Part shown: positions 11,686 to 21,439 of the stretch, piece after piece
Numbering within the stretch: the first letter of the stretch is position 1
How the letters are laid out: each line of letters starts with the position of its first letter
Source of the DNA: Marsupella aquatica
Taxonomy: Eukaryota > Marchantiophyta
DNA length: 64,000 nucleotides
Assembly (NCBI GenBank): GCA_973895155.1
Contig: OZ316897.1
Span: 1,922,001 to 1,986,000, forward strand
Reading direction: 5' to 3'
Made by a program: the position numbers and the translations under genes
Notes under the pieces: generated by a model
The model's input: the letters and a program-made list of their open reading frames with translations, nothing else
Told to the model about the DNA's origin: nothing
Database searches by the model: none

Positions 11686-13310
11686 TGGATTTGAGACGCC
11701 CTATTATTGTGACCTTAAACCTTTGGTCAAAGGCGTGCTTGGCTGAACTTGGTTCAATCATCATGAAGGAGCCCCAACACTGCCCCGAACAGTATTCATT
11801 GAAAGTTTTCTCCAAAATAGAGTACACCATATTTTGGGATGTTCATTCAGTTTATTATTAATTGTGGTCAATGACAAAACCTTGCTATTCCCCTATTATT
11901 ATTTGTGATATTTGCCCACTGGCCTGCTTGGCTGAAACTTTGTTCAATTGTCAAGATGGGGCTAAAAAATGGCCCCAAACAGTATTCACTGAAAGTTTTC
12001 TCAGAAATAGTGTACACCTTATTTTGGATGTTCAGTCTATTATTATTGTGATCACAAAGCTTTGAGACTCTCTATTATTGATCACAATCCTTTGATCACT
12101 TGGCTGAACTTTGTTCAATTGTCAAGATGGGGCCCAGAAGTGGCCCCAAACAGTACTCTCTGAACTTTGTCTGGGAACCGCTTTTTACTAGACTAACCCC
12201 CCCCCCCAACTGAACCTTATTACAATACTGCCCCCAAAGCTATCGCCGATTTCGCATACTGCCCCCCAAATCGTATGTAGTTATCTTCAACCTAGCTTTT
12301 CAAACAAGCCACCTCTCCCATTGGCTGGCGTGTCAAGCCAAGGTTGAATTCCAACCCGCAGCCGCAGTTGTGGTCAGGGCCCCAACAGCACCTGTGCCCG
12401 GACTCCTATCGGGCCTCACATCCAGCCCCGATTCCATTTGCTGGTGACTCCCACCGGGCCCAAATTTGTGCCCCTACTACTATTATTGTGCCCCGACTCC
12501 CAGCCCCCACGTTTCCTTTTGGAAACTAGCCAACAATGCTGGCTTTTGCACATGCACTTTGTATCGAGACGCAAACGCAAACGTGGGGTAGCTTGGATAG
12601 TGACGGATTGGGGGCAAGGGGAGGGGGGCATTTGATCAAGGCTCAGAGCAAGGGGGAGGACAGGGCGCAGCAGCTGGACTGGTTTGTAGTGCGTGCCACC
12701 CGGTGTGCCCTATGCTGAGTGCCCAATTTGTAGCCCTGGTTTTCTTTGGAAAAACAGGCCCAAACATTGCTGTTTTTAAATATGTTTGTACTTAGGAGAG
12801 CATCGGAGGTTGAACGTAACTATGATTTGGGGGGCATTATGCGAAATAGAATAATTTTGTGGGCAGTATTGTAAAAAGGCTCAGTTTGGGGAGGTAGTTT
12901 AGTAAAGCTCTATCTGGGAAATAGAAATAGCGTACACTATGTTTTTGAATGTTTAATCTACCATTATTGTGACCATAGACGTGTGAGACTCCGACCCTAT
13001 TATTATAAAATAACATTTAATTACTTTGCCACTAAAGATGTTTGAATTTACAATACTGCCATTATGTTTTTTGTATTTATAAAAATGTCCGGATTTTGCA
13101 TAAAAATGACAAGTTTACTAAAGTAACCAAGGGAACTATATATGGAAATAGTGTCATTTTTGTAAATACAAAAAACCAATGAGAATATTGTAAATTCAAA
13201 CAATGTACCTGAAACTTTGGTCACTTGGCTAAACTGTGTTTAATTGTCATGATGGGCCCAAAAATAGCCCTAGGCTGTATTCTCTGAAAGTGTTCTCGGA
13301 AATAGTGTAC
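11686..13310. repeat. Dispersed repeat family with CCTATTATTGTGACC...GAAATAGTGTACACC core
   Basis: Copies lie at about 11690-11850, 11890-12065, 12066-12177 (continued at 12921-12990 after an insertion) and 13200-13310, with another partial copy at 21357-21475. Each has CTTGGCTGAAC, TTCAATTGTCAAGATGGG, CAGTATTCACTGAAAGTTTTC and GAAATAGTGTACACC in the same order. The RT-like ORF and its copia insertion lie between the last two copies. The family may be part of a larger element that I cannot name. Confidence 0.65.
12178..12912. mobile_element. Non-autonomous TIR DNA transposon, 735 bp (MULE- or hAT-like)
   Basis: The ends are long imperfect inverted repeats of about 115 bp. Read inward, both show TTTACTA, a C-rich CCCCAACTGA/CCCCAAACTGA block, TTACAATACTGCCC, TTTCGCATA and TGCCCCCCAAATC. 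The element is flanked by TCTGGGAA on both sides (12170-12177 and 12913-12920). Removing it and one duplicate restores a copy of the surrounding repeat family, which shows it is an insertion. An 8-bp duplication fits hAT, while long TIRs fit Mutator-like elements. It codes for nothing recognisable. Confidence 0.8.
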
Positions 13311-14281
13311 CTTGGGTTCGAGGCCCCCCTCTTCTATAGTCATCACACCTCTACAGGAGAGTATACTACTCTTTCTTCTGCAGAAGGTACACGTCAGGGT
13401 GACCCTTTGGGTGGACCTCTTTTTGCCATTGCCCATTTTACTGCTTTACGGGAAGCCTCCGCGGCCCACCCCCAGTGTATCTTCCCCTCCCTTTCAGATG
13501 ACACCCACATCATTGGTCCACCTGTTGCTGTTACTTCTGCCCTAGCCACCCTTTCCACCCATTTGTTGGGCCTCGGTTTACGAGTTCAGCCGGTGAAGAG
13601 TCGTGCATGGAGTCCAGCAGGGTTACCCTCTGATCTTGCGCTTCCCCCTGGGTTCTTACGTCCAGCCGACGGTCTTTGGGTCCTTGGCTCCCCAGTCAGT
13701 ACCGCCTCCTTTTGCTCATCTTTCATTGCTGACGCTCTCCAGGCTGCCTTAGCCCCTACTCCTATGCTCCCTAAGTTAGCAGACTCTCAGGCAGCATTTG
13801 GGTTGTTGTTGAGATGCATCCACCCTCGTGCGTCCTATTTGGCTCGGACGCATCCCCCTACCGAGGATCTTTATCTACACCTCCGAGCGTTTGATGTCTC
13901 CATTCGTGAGACTTTGGCCTCTCTTTTAGGGCCAGGTACTTTGCTCTCATCTCCGTGGCTTCATCGACAGCTCAGTCTTCCTATTTCTCTCGGTGGTTTT
14001 GGGCTTACTTCCACTGAGCGCCTTGCACCTTTGGCCTTCTTGGGCGCGTGGGCGACCGCCTTCTCATTGTTGGCAGATCGTTTCCTTACTGAGGATCGAC
14101 CTTTTTTACTTTCGTCTCTCATGGAGGTCGAGGAGGGTTCCCTCCCATTTCAGGTTCATTTGCGCACGGCGCGGTCATCATTACCCGATCCTGTTCGAGC
14201 TGCGTTACCTTCATTCCAGGAGTTTTTATCCTTGGACCCCGTCCGTCTTCAGGCAGACCTTGCTGGGCGTATGCACGCTTT
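13236..14281 (+). pseudogene. Reverse-transcriptase-like ORF, upstream half (split by copia insertion)
   Basis: An open frame with RT motifs: GTRQGDPLGGPLFA corresponds to the QGxPLSP block and LSDDTHIIG to the catalytic xxDD block, here with Leu-Ser in place of the usual Tyr/Phe-Ala/Val. The recognisable domain begins at about 13309. Sequence before that belongs to a surrounding repeat, so the fingers part of the RT is missing and the ORF is probably 5'-truncated. The frame is interrupted at 14281 by the copia LTR and resumes at 20252 in the same phase. No endonuclease or LTR is visible, so a non-LTR (LINE-like) origin is likeliest. Confidence 0.7.
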
Positions 14282-14756
14282 TGTTGAGCATAGACGACGA
14301 TCGCAACGGCAAGCCCATGAACCATCCAACGCACAATAGTCGACACAAGAGATACGTGGTTCACCTCCTTGAGGCTACGTCCACGGGAACACACAAGAGA
14401 ACTTTACTGAACTCTAAGCCCGTCGGCTATACCGAGTCTCCACAGTGTAAGCTCTCCCTATCTCTCAAGTGGCTCCATAACAATGAGCCTTGGTTCTACC
14501 TCTCCAAGCACACATGCCTCTTATGATATAGTGTGCAACTTAGTTGTACCTAACCACATAGTTGTACCTAACCACATAGTTGTACCTAATCACGTAGTTG
14601 TACCTAACCACATAGTTGTACCTAATCACGTAGTTGTACCTAACCACATAGTTGTACCTAATCACATAGTTGTACCTAACCACGTAGTTGTACCAACCCA
14701 CGTTGTTGTACCAACCACGTCATACCTAACCTAGACGTAAGAGTAAATACCCAACA
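14282..14756 (-). repeat. Copia LTR (3' LTR)
   Basis: 475 bp, TGTTGAGC to CCCAACA. It contains about ten copies of an 18-bp tandem unit (TAGTTGTACCTAACCACA and variants) between roughly 14541 and 14722. It appears identical to the copy at 19772-20246. Confidence 0.95.
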
Positions 14757-14767
14757 ATCTTCCCCTT
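14757..14767 (-). other. Copia polypurine tract
   Basis: On the minus strand the bases CAAGGGGAAGAT directly precede the 3' LTR. This is the expected primer for plus-strand synthesis. Confidence 0.85.
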
Positions 14768-14947
14768 GACTCTGGTCTAGGGGAGAGTAATACTGCCAAT
14801 GTATATGATCCCTCAGCGGGAAGTTCTGGACAGAAACCAAACCGGTTTCCCTCTCTAACTAGAGCAAACCAGAACTAAGCCGTAGCCTAATACATAGGAA
14901 TGAGGAAGAGCATATATCAGTAATTACAATGAATGTTTAAGAAAACT

Positions 14948-17900
14948 CTACTTGTGATGCAATTGCAAAACCTGCAATACGTCACGGTGTCTAGAGAAAC
15001 TCTCCAAAGGAATCACTTTGGTAAATGCGTCAGCCGGGTTGAGTTTACCATCAATCTTGACTAGCTCAAACAAATTATCAGACACAGCCTGCCTGATAAA
15101 ATGGTACCTGACGTCAATGTGCTTCACTCTACTGTCCATCACCTGGTTCACAGCAAGGTGGAGCGCACTTTGACTATCACAATGGAGCTTCACATTCCCC
15201 TGTGGCAATCCCATTTCAGTGATAAGTCTATCCAACCAAATCGCTTCCTTTGCTGCTTCTGCAGCTGCAACATACTCCGCTTCTGTAGTAGACTGAGCAA
15301 TACACTTCTGCAAAGTAGACCTCCAACTTATGCATCCACCGCCAAGTGTGAACACGTATCCTGTTGTTGATCTCCTTCGGTCCAAATCTTGTCCATAGTC
15401 AGAATCTACATAGCCAATCAATGATCTAGCATTCTTTGCATTCGCATCAAATAAAAGACCATGATCCACGGTACCCTTCAAGTACCTGATAATCCACTTC
15501 ACTGCTTCCCAGTGTACCTTCCCTGGATTCGACATGTACCTGCTCACCTTGCCCATAGCCATGGCAAGATCAGGTCTAGTGCAAGTCATCAAATACATGA
15601 GACTCCCCACTGCCTTGTCATATGGAACCTTTGACATCAACCCCTTCTCTGTGTCATCCGTAGGACAGAACGCTGATGATAACTTGAAGTGTGGAGCCAA
15701 CGGGGTACTTACTGGCTTGCTATTCTCCATGTTGAACCTTGCAATTACCTTCCTCGCATAACTGCTCTGCGTCAACCATAGCTTGCCAGCCTCCAAGTCC
15801 CTAGTGATCTCCATACCCAAAATCCTCTTAGCTGGCCCTAAGTCCTTCATCTTAAACTCTGCACTAAGCAGTGCCTTGAGCTTAACAATCTCAGACCTAT
15901 CCTTGGCTGCAATTAGCATGTCATCCACATAAAGTACTAAAACAATGAACCCAAAGACAACATTCTTCACCGGTTTCAAATACACACAAGGGTCAAATAC
16001 ACTTCTGTGAAAACCTTGTGACCGAATCCAATCGTCAAACCGCTTGTTCCACTGTCTTGGTGACTGCTTCAACCCATACAAGGATTTCAGCAATCTGCAA
16101 ACCAATTCCTCCTGTCCTCTCTTCACAAAACCTAGCGGTTGTCTCATGAAGATCACCTCTTCCAATGTGCCATAGAGGAAAGCTGTGACAACATCCATCT
16201 GATCTAGGAGCAGACCAAACATTACAACAAGTACACACAATAGTCGTATTGTAGAGTACTTAGCAACTGGTGAGAAGACCTCATTGTAATCCACACCTTT
16301 CTCTTGTGTGAATCCCTTTGCTACCAATCTAGCCTTGTAGACCTTCGATCCACCTCCTATGGAATTATCCTTCAGCTTGTAAATCCACTTGCTGTCCACC
16401 ACTTGCTGACCCTTAGGCAGCTTAACAAGCTCCCAAGTTTTGTTGTCCTTTAGTGACTGCATCTCCGTTTGCATTGCTGCAGTCCACTTCTGCTTCTCTT
16501 TTGAAGCACTTGCCTCATGAAATGAAGAAGGTTCTCCTTCTTCCAAAATTAACGCATCACCCTCATCATCAGCTGTAAAATCATCCTCTTGCAGTTGAGA
16601 TGAATCAACCCACTGTCCATACCTTGATGGAGCGTGTACAGTGCGACCAGATGTTCTTCTAGTCGATGACTCCGATTGATCTGCGTGTGCTGGTACAATT
16701 TGAAGCTCAACAGCATCCACTTGTTGCTCACCAGCATCAACAAACTCCTCTGGTTCCTCTGGCATAGGAACCAGCTCCATAATTGGAGCAACTCCTTCTC
16801 TCCGGTCATGCATCTCATAACCAATCTCCCCCTCAACGAGATCCGGGATAGGAGATTTTCCTTTGTCAGTACGGGAGACCTGAGTATTCTCCCCCTCCTT
16901 CAATAATCTGGATTCATTGAAGGAAACATCCCTACTGACAACGAGCTTACAGGCAATAGGATCCCATAGCCTATAGGCTTTCACACCACTCTGGTACCCA
17001 AGAAAAACACATTTCCTGGAGGTAGGATCCAACTTGGTCCTATTCTGCTTTGGTGTGAGAGCATATGCATCACTTCCAAAAATTACCAAGCCATGATAGT
17101 CTGCTTGCCGCTTATAGCGCATCTCAAACGGCGTTTTGAAATTGATAGCACTAGAAGGAGAAAGATTTACCAAATAAGCTGCGGTATTGACAGCTTCTGC
17201 CCAAAATTCTTGTGGTAAACCTGATTGGCTCAACATACTCCGTGACCGCTCCAACAGTGTCCGATTGAGCCTCTCAGCAACACCATTCTGCTGCGGAGTA
17301 TAAACTGTGGTGAGATGGCGAGTTATCCCCTGTTCTGAACAGTACTCTTCAAATTCCATTGAAGTGTACTCCCCGCCGTTGTCTGACCTCAGACTCTTCA
17401 CCCTTGTATCCAAACACTTGATCGTGTTTCCAGTCTGATTCTCCACCTGGGCCTTCCACTTCTTAAAAATGGACAAGACATCAGACTTATGCGTCATGAA
17501 ATAAATCCACACAAATCTTGAGTAATCATCAATAAATGATACATAGTACAACTTTCCAGAGTGTGAGGGAGTCGGGGATGGACCCCACACGTCACTATGT
17601 ATGTACTCAAGAACCGCTTTGGAACGATGAGTTCCAACACCAAAAGCACGACGATGCTGCTTTCCAAGAATGCAATGCTCACAAAACTCTAATTTACAAG
17701 ATTGCAAATCAGAAATGAGTCCATTCTTCCGTAAGATAGCCAAACCCTTCTCACTCATGTGGCCTAGCCGTGAATGCCACAGTTGAGTCATCTCCTCGTG
17801 AGACTTGGTTACATTGGCCTCTCCACATACAGTATTGCCCTGTAACACATACAAATTCTTTTGTCTACTCCCCTTCAAAATCACTGTCTCTCCCGACCTG

Positions 17901-18175
17901 ACTTGAAGTTCACCATCAATAACGCTCCATTGATGACCATTTGAATCCAACACACCGAGTGAAATCAGATTCTTACGCATGCCAGGTACATACCTGACTC
18001 CGGACACTATGCGCACAGCGCCATCAAACATTTGAATCTTCACAGACCCAATTCCCTCAATTTGACAGGAGTGATCATTTCCCATCAGAACTGAACCGTT
18101 TGAAACAGAGTAAGAACTGAAAAACTCACGAATGTAACAAATATGAAAAGAGCAAGCACAATCAAGAATCCACAC
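14948..18175 (-). CDS. pol: Copia pol: protease, integrase, reverse transcriptase, RNase H
   Basis: About 1,075 codons in copia order (PR-INT-RT-RH). The protease active site reads WILDCACSFH, where related plant elements have DSA or DSG; the aspartate is kept and Ser is Cys. The integrase has the zinc site (LWHSRLGH then CEHC) and the DD(35)E core (IHSDVWG, LRSDNGGEY, NGVAERLNRTLLE). RT shows AFLYGTLEE and YVDDML. RNase H shows DSDYGQD, TTEAEYVAA and HCDSQSA. No ATG begins this frame: the first codons continue directly from gag after a TGA at 18221-18223, so pol is probably made as a Gag-Pol fusion by readthrough, or the stop is a recent mutation. Otherwise the frame is undamaged, and the element may be autonomous. 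Confidence 0.95.
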   Translation of the reverse strand: MWILDCACSFHICYIREFFSSYSVSNGSVLMGNDHSCQIEGIGSVKIQMFDGAVRIVSGVRYVPGMRKNLISLGVLDSNGHQWSVIDGELQVRSGETVILKGSRQKNLYVLQGNTVCGEANVTKSHEEMTQLWHSRLGHMSEKGLAILRKNGLISDLQSCKLEFCEHCILGKQHRRAFGVGTHRSKAVLEYIHSDVWGPSPTPSHSGKLYYVSFIDDYSRFVWIYFMTHKSDVLSIFKKWKAQVENQTGNTIKCLDTRVKSLRSDNGGEYTSMEFEEYCSEQGITRHLTTVYTPQQNGVAERLNRTLLERSRSMLSQSGLPQEFWAEAVNTAAYLVNLSPSSAINFKTPFEMRYKRQADYHGLVIFGSDAYALTPKQNRTKLDPTSRKCVFLGYQSGVKAYRLWDPIACKLVVSRDVSFNESRLLKEGENTQVSRTDKGKSPIPDLVEGEIGYEMHDRREGVAPIMELVPMPEEPEEFVDAGEQQVDAVELQIVPAHADQSESSTRRTSGRTVHAPSRYGQWVDSSQLQEDDFTADDEGDALILEEGEPSSFHEASASKEKQKWTAAMQTEMQSLKDNKTWELVKLPKGQQVVDSKWIYKLKDNSIGGGSKVYKARLVAKGFTQEKGVDYNEVFSPVAKYSTIRLLCVLVVMFGLLLDQMDVVTAFLYGTLEEVIFMRQPLGFVKRGQEELVCRLLKSLYGLKQSPRQWNKRFDDWIRSQGFHRSVFDPCVYLKPVKNVVFGFIVLVLYVDDMLIAAKDRSEIVKLKALLSAEFKMKDLGPAKRILGMEITRDLEAGKLWLTQSSYARKVIARFNMENSKPVSTPLAPHFKLSSAFCPTDDTEKGLMSKVPYDKAVGSLMYLMTCTRPDLAMAMGKVSRYMSNPGKVHWEAVKWIIRYLKGTVDHGLLFDANAKNARSLIGYVDSDYGQDLDRRRSTTGYVFTLGGGCISWRSTLQKCIAQSTTEAEYVAAAEAAKEAIWLDRLITEMGLPQGNVKLHCDSQSALHLAVNQVMDSRVKHIDVRYHFIRQAVSDNLFELVKIDGKLNPADAFTKVIPLESFSRHRDVLQVLQLHHK

Positions 18176-18220
18176 ATCATCTGCTCTCCTAGATGACGTG
18201 CACAGGGCATACCCCCGGCT

Positions 18221-19255
18221 TCATAAAACATACTCATCATTGAGTAAATCAGCTTCTCCATCAGCCCTAGCCACATTTGCCGATGAAGTTTCCGCTGCCT
18301 TTCCCTTACAGTCTCGCTTGAAGTGTCCAACTTGGTTGCACTTCCAACATGTCACCTGCCTCCTCTGAGGGGATTTACCCTTGGACTTAGATCTGGATTT
18401 AGATCTAAACTGGGTTCTACGGTCCCCAGTTGGTCGCTGCATACTCCTCCCACGGTTAACATTGAGGGCAGCACCAGATGATGAAGGCTGTGACGTGATG
18501 TGCATCTTCTGCTGAAGATCATCACTAAGCAGAGAACTTACCACGTCATTGTATGAAATGGTATCCCTATCACGATGCAACAACACTCGTGATAGGGACT
18601 GGTAAGATGGAGGCAATGAACTAAGAAGCTGCAGAGCCTTCGTCTCATCATTCAAAGTCTCCCCAAGGTTTTCCAAGTCAACGACCATGTTGTTGAAAGC
18701 ATCCACATGGTCTTGCAACTTCGTACCAGATTCCTTCATCCTGAAACTCATCAGTTTGTAGGAAGTGTAGAGCCGGTTCGACAACTCCTTGCGGTGATAC
18801 TTGCTCTGCAATTCCGCAAACAAGGACATGCAATCCTTATGTGCACCTAACTGCTTGATGATGGGAGGCATGAGATAGAGTGTAACACACCACACTCCCT
18901 GCTCCTGCATGCGGTCCCATTGTTTCTCATCAACATCGTCTTCACGAGGGCTCAGCAGTTGGCCCATCCCTGACGCATAAAGCACTCCCTTCACTTGCTT
19001 CTCCCATAGCAAGTAGTCAGAGCGCCCATCATACTTTGTCACTTCATACTTGGGTCCCCCAAGCTTGAAAGTCCCCATCTTCTTCTTTACCGTGAGCTCC
19101 GGTAGTAGTACTGCTTCCTCCACCACACGCCGCACCAGTGATGGTATCGGTGTCACGTGCTCTTCCTCCTGCTCCTCTCTCTGCCCCTGAAACCTCCGCG
19201 GTGATCCTCGTGCTTCAAGTTCCACGTCTTCGAAAAACTCCTCCGAATCACTCAT
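18221..19255 (-). CDS. gag: Copia gag polyprotein
   Basis: 344 codons from ATG. After an acidic, Glu-rich N terminus comes the copia Gag core (LWEKQVKGVL, with the DHVDAFNNMVVDLENLG and SLPPSY motifs), then a basic Ser/Arg-rich stretch (RSKSRSKSKGKSPQRR) and one CCHC zinc knuckle, CWKCNQVGHFKRDC, for RNA binding. It ends NDEYVL-TGA, and the same frame continues without shift into pol. Gag forms the virus-like particle that packages the element RNA. Confidence 0.95.
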   Translation of the reverse strand: MSDSEEFFEDVELEARGSPRRFQGQREEQEEEHVTPIPSLVRRVVEEAVLLPELTVKKKMGTFKLGGPKYEVTKYDGRSDYLLWEKQVKGVLYASGMGQLLSPREDDVDEKQWDRMQEQGVWCVTLYLMPPIIKQLGAHKDCMSLFAELQSKYHRKELSNRLYTSYKLMSFRMKESGTKLQDHVDAFNNMVVDLENLGETLNDETKALQLLSSLPPSYQSLSRVLLHRDRDTISYNDVVSSLLSDDLQQKMHITSQPSSSGAALNVNRGRSMQRPTGDRRTQFRSKSRSKSKGKSPQRRQVTCWKCNQVGHFKRDCKGKAAETSSANVARADGEADLLNDEYVL

Positions 19256-19757
19256 ATGAGAAAGTCACAAAAAAAGTTGTTTTTCACAACTTCTCAAAAA
19301 ACTCAAAACTCAACACCGCCGCGTAGCCCACAAAGCTAGGAGTCCAATACTTGTCAACAACGAATGTTGATCAACTGCACTTGGTGCCGTCACCAAGTCC
19401 AACAAGGTAATTGATTTTGCTTAGCCTTCCTCTTTGCATCAAAGAGCCAATCCCGGACTCAAAAACAATCGTCTTGCCTCAATCTCTCCATTGAGTCAAA
19501 ACACTTGACGCTTCTCCCTCCGAGTCGATTGCCAACTTTCTTCACAAAATCCAGAACGACGAAAACTTAGATCTCTCTGCACCACGAGCTCCGTTCAACG
19601 ATTTCTTCACACCGTTAGAAAGCTCTTGCCCTGATCTATCCGTTGAGCCCATAAACTCCAAGTTCCATGCGATGGAACTCTGGAAAATCCACCAACACTC
19701 AACGCTGGAAAAACCGTCATGAAATCCCGTCACGAACACACGTCACCTCCCAAGCAT

Positions 19758-19769
19758 GCTCTGATACCA
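19758..19769 (-). other. Copia primer-binding site (initiator tRNA-Met)
   Basis: Minus-strand TGGTATCAGAGC, two bases inside the 5' LTR, is the classic plant copia primer site complementary to the 3' end of initiator tRNA-Met. Confidence 0.95.
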
Positions 19770-19771
19770 AT

Positions 19772-20246
19772 TGTTGAGCATAGACGACGATCGCAACGGC
19801 AAGCCCATGAACCATCCAACGCACAATAGTCGACACAAGAGATACGTGGTTCACCTCCTTGAGGCTACGTCCACGGGAACACACAAGAGAACTTTACTGA
19901 ACTCTAAGCCCGTCGGCTATACCGAGTCTCCACAGTGTAAGCTCTCCCTATCTCTCAAGTGGCTCCATAACAATGAGCCTTGGTTCTACCTCTCCAAGCA
20001 CACATGCCTCTTATGATATAGTGTGCAACTTAGTTGTACCTAACCACATAGTTGTACCTAACCACATAGTTGTACCTAATCACGTAGTTGTACCTAACCA
20101 CATAGTTGTACCTAATCACGTAGTTGTACCTAACCACATAGTTGTACCTAATCACATAGTTGTACCTAACCACGTAGTTGTACCAACCCACGTTGTTGTA
20201 CCAACCACGTCATACCTAACCTAGACGTAAGAGTAAATACCCAACA
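19772..20246 (-). repeat. Copia LTR (5' LTR)
   Basis: 475 bp, apparently identical to 14282-14756, with the same 18-bp tandem units at about 20031-20212. It would contain the element promoter. Confidence 0.95.
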
Positions 20247-21104
20247 GCTTTCACCCTTTCCAGCATCCTCACTGAGGCACCTGACACGGACCGAACTCGG
20301 ATTCTTTCTTCCGGAGGGAAGGGCGCAGGAGGCTGGCTTCAGGCCAATCCAGTCATTCCTCACCTGCGGATGTCTTCAGCGGAGTTTGCGACAGCCATGC
20401 GTCTTCGTATGGGCTTGCCCCACCCACTTCTTGCTGGTTTCCCTCCTACTTGCACTTGTGGGAAGCCTTGTGATGCCACAGGTGTCCATCTTCTTCGATG
20501 CAGTTTGGGCGGCGAAACCATTTTTGTTCACGACGCTGTGAGAGATGCGACTGCTCAGGTTCTCTCTGGCTCTTTGGTCTGCGTGCGGCGGGAGGTGGTG
20601 CTCGAGTTACCTGGTCCTCCATCACAGCGGTTACGGGTGGATCTTACCATGGTCCGTGACGGTCACCGTACTTTGGCAGATGTAGTGGTGGCAAACCCAT
20701 TGCGCCAAGACATCATTGGGACAGCGGCAACAACGGCAGGGGCAGCAGCATCACGAGCAGCAACAACGAAGGAGGCCAAATATGCTGCACGAGCTTCATC
20801 TGATAGCTTCCTGCCCCTTGCTCTTGAGATATTTGGGCGTCTCCATCATCAGTTCGACGGGCTTCTTCGCCAAGCTGCTCGGGATGTTCACGGCCGGATG
20901 GGTCCCACCGGGCCCCCGCTATCTGTTTTGACCACGCACTTTTGCCAACGCATTTCAGTCACCTTACAGCGTGCTCAAGCTCGGGCCGTCTATTGTCGAT
21001 CTCTGACAGTGGGTGCTAGTGTGACTCCGCAGCGGCTAGCCCCCCTAGAGGACATTCCTGTCCCACTTGCCGATCTAGTTTCGACACTTGATGTAGACCA
21101 CTAG
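20247..21104 (+). pseudogene. Reverse-transcriptase-like ORF, downstream half
   Basis: This continues the frame broken at 14281. Across the target duplicate GCTTT the codons read Ala-Phe-Thr without a shift, and the frame stays open to TAG at 21102-21104. It holds a KGAGGWLQA motif and a Cys/His cluster (CTCGKPCD, GVHLLRCSLGG, then FVHDAVRD) like the C-terminal region after the RT in various algal and moss retroelement proteins. Together the halves give roughly 600 codons with no stop, so the ORF was intact when copia landed. Its family name is not clear to me. Confidence 0.65.
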
Positions 21105-21160
21105 CTTGTTGCCACATTTGCTAGGTATGATGAGGACCTCGGTCCATTTGCGGTAGTTTT

Positions 21161-21256
21161 AGTTCCTCTTTCTTGGTTTTTAGGGGTTTCCTTTTGCTCA
21201 CTTCTTTTAGTTCCTCTTTCTTGGTTTTTAGGGTTTTCTTTTGCTCACTTCTTTTT
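21161..21256. repeat. 48-bp tandem duplication
   Basis: Two copies of AGTTCCTCTTTCTTGGTTTT followed by TAGGG and CTTTTGCTCACTTCTTTT, just downstream of the RT-like ORF. Confidence 0.9.
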
Positions 21257-21439
21257 CGTTTGGTTTTGTCCACTTGGGACCTCTCTTGTTTATTCTTTTG
21301 TACTCTATTTGGCCTTTTTCTGTAAAAAGTATGTGTATACTTTTTTATTCTTATTTTCGGATGTTCGGTATTCTCTGAACGTTTTCTCGCAAATGGCATA
21401 CACCGTATTTTCGGATGTTCTGTCTAGTATTCATTAATT

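Larger units (their letters stand above)
14282..20246 (-). mobile_element. Complete Ty1/copia LTR retrotransposon, 5,965 bp
   Basis: The element is read on the minus strand. Two 475-bp LTRs (TGTTG...CAACA) look identical base for base, indicating a very recent insertion. Next to the 5' LTR is the primer-binding site TGGTATCAGAGC (19758-19769 reversed), complementary to initiator tRNA-Met, and next to the 3' LTR a polypurine tract (14757-14767). Gag and pol fill the interior. The host site was an RT-like ORF, whose frame is exactly restored when the element and one target duplicate are ignored. Only a single TGA between gag and pol interrupts the coding capacity. Confidence 0.97.
14277..20251. 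repeat. 5-bp target-site duplication GCTTT flanking the copia element
   Basis: GCTTT occurs at 14277-14281 directly before the left LTR and at 20247-20251 directly after the right LTR. Five bases is the normal copia integrase stagger. Confidence 0.95.

Noticed and set aside
14541-14722. Regular short repeats resembling a CRISPR array
   Set aside because: The units are contiguous 18-bp tandem repeats inside an LTR, with no unique spacers, in a eukaryotic genome.
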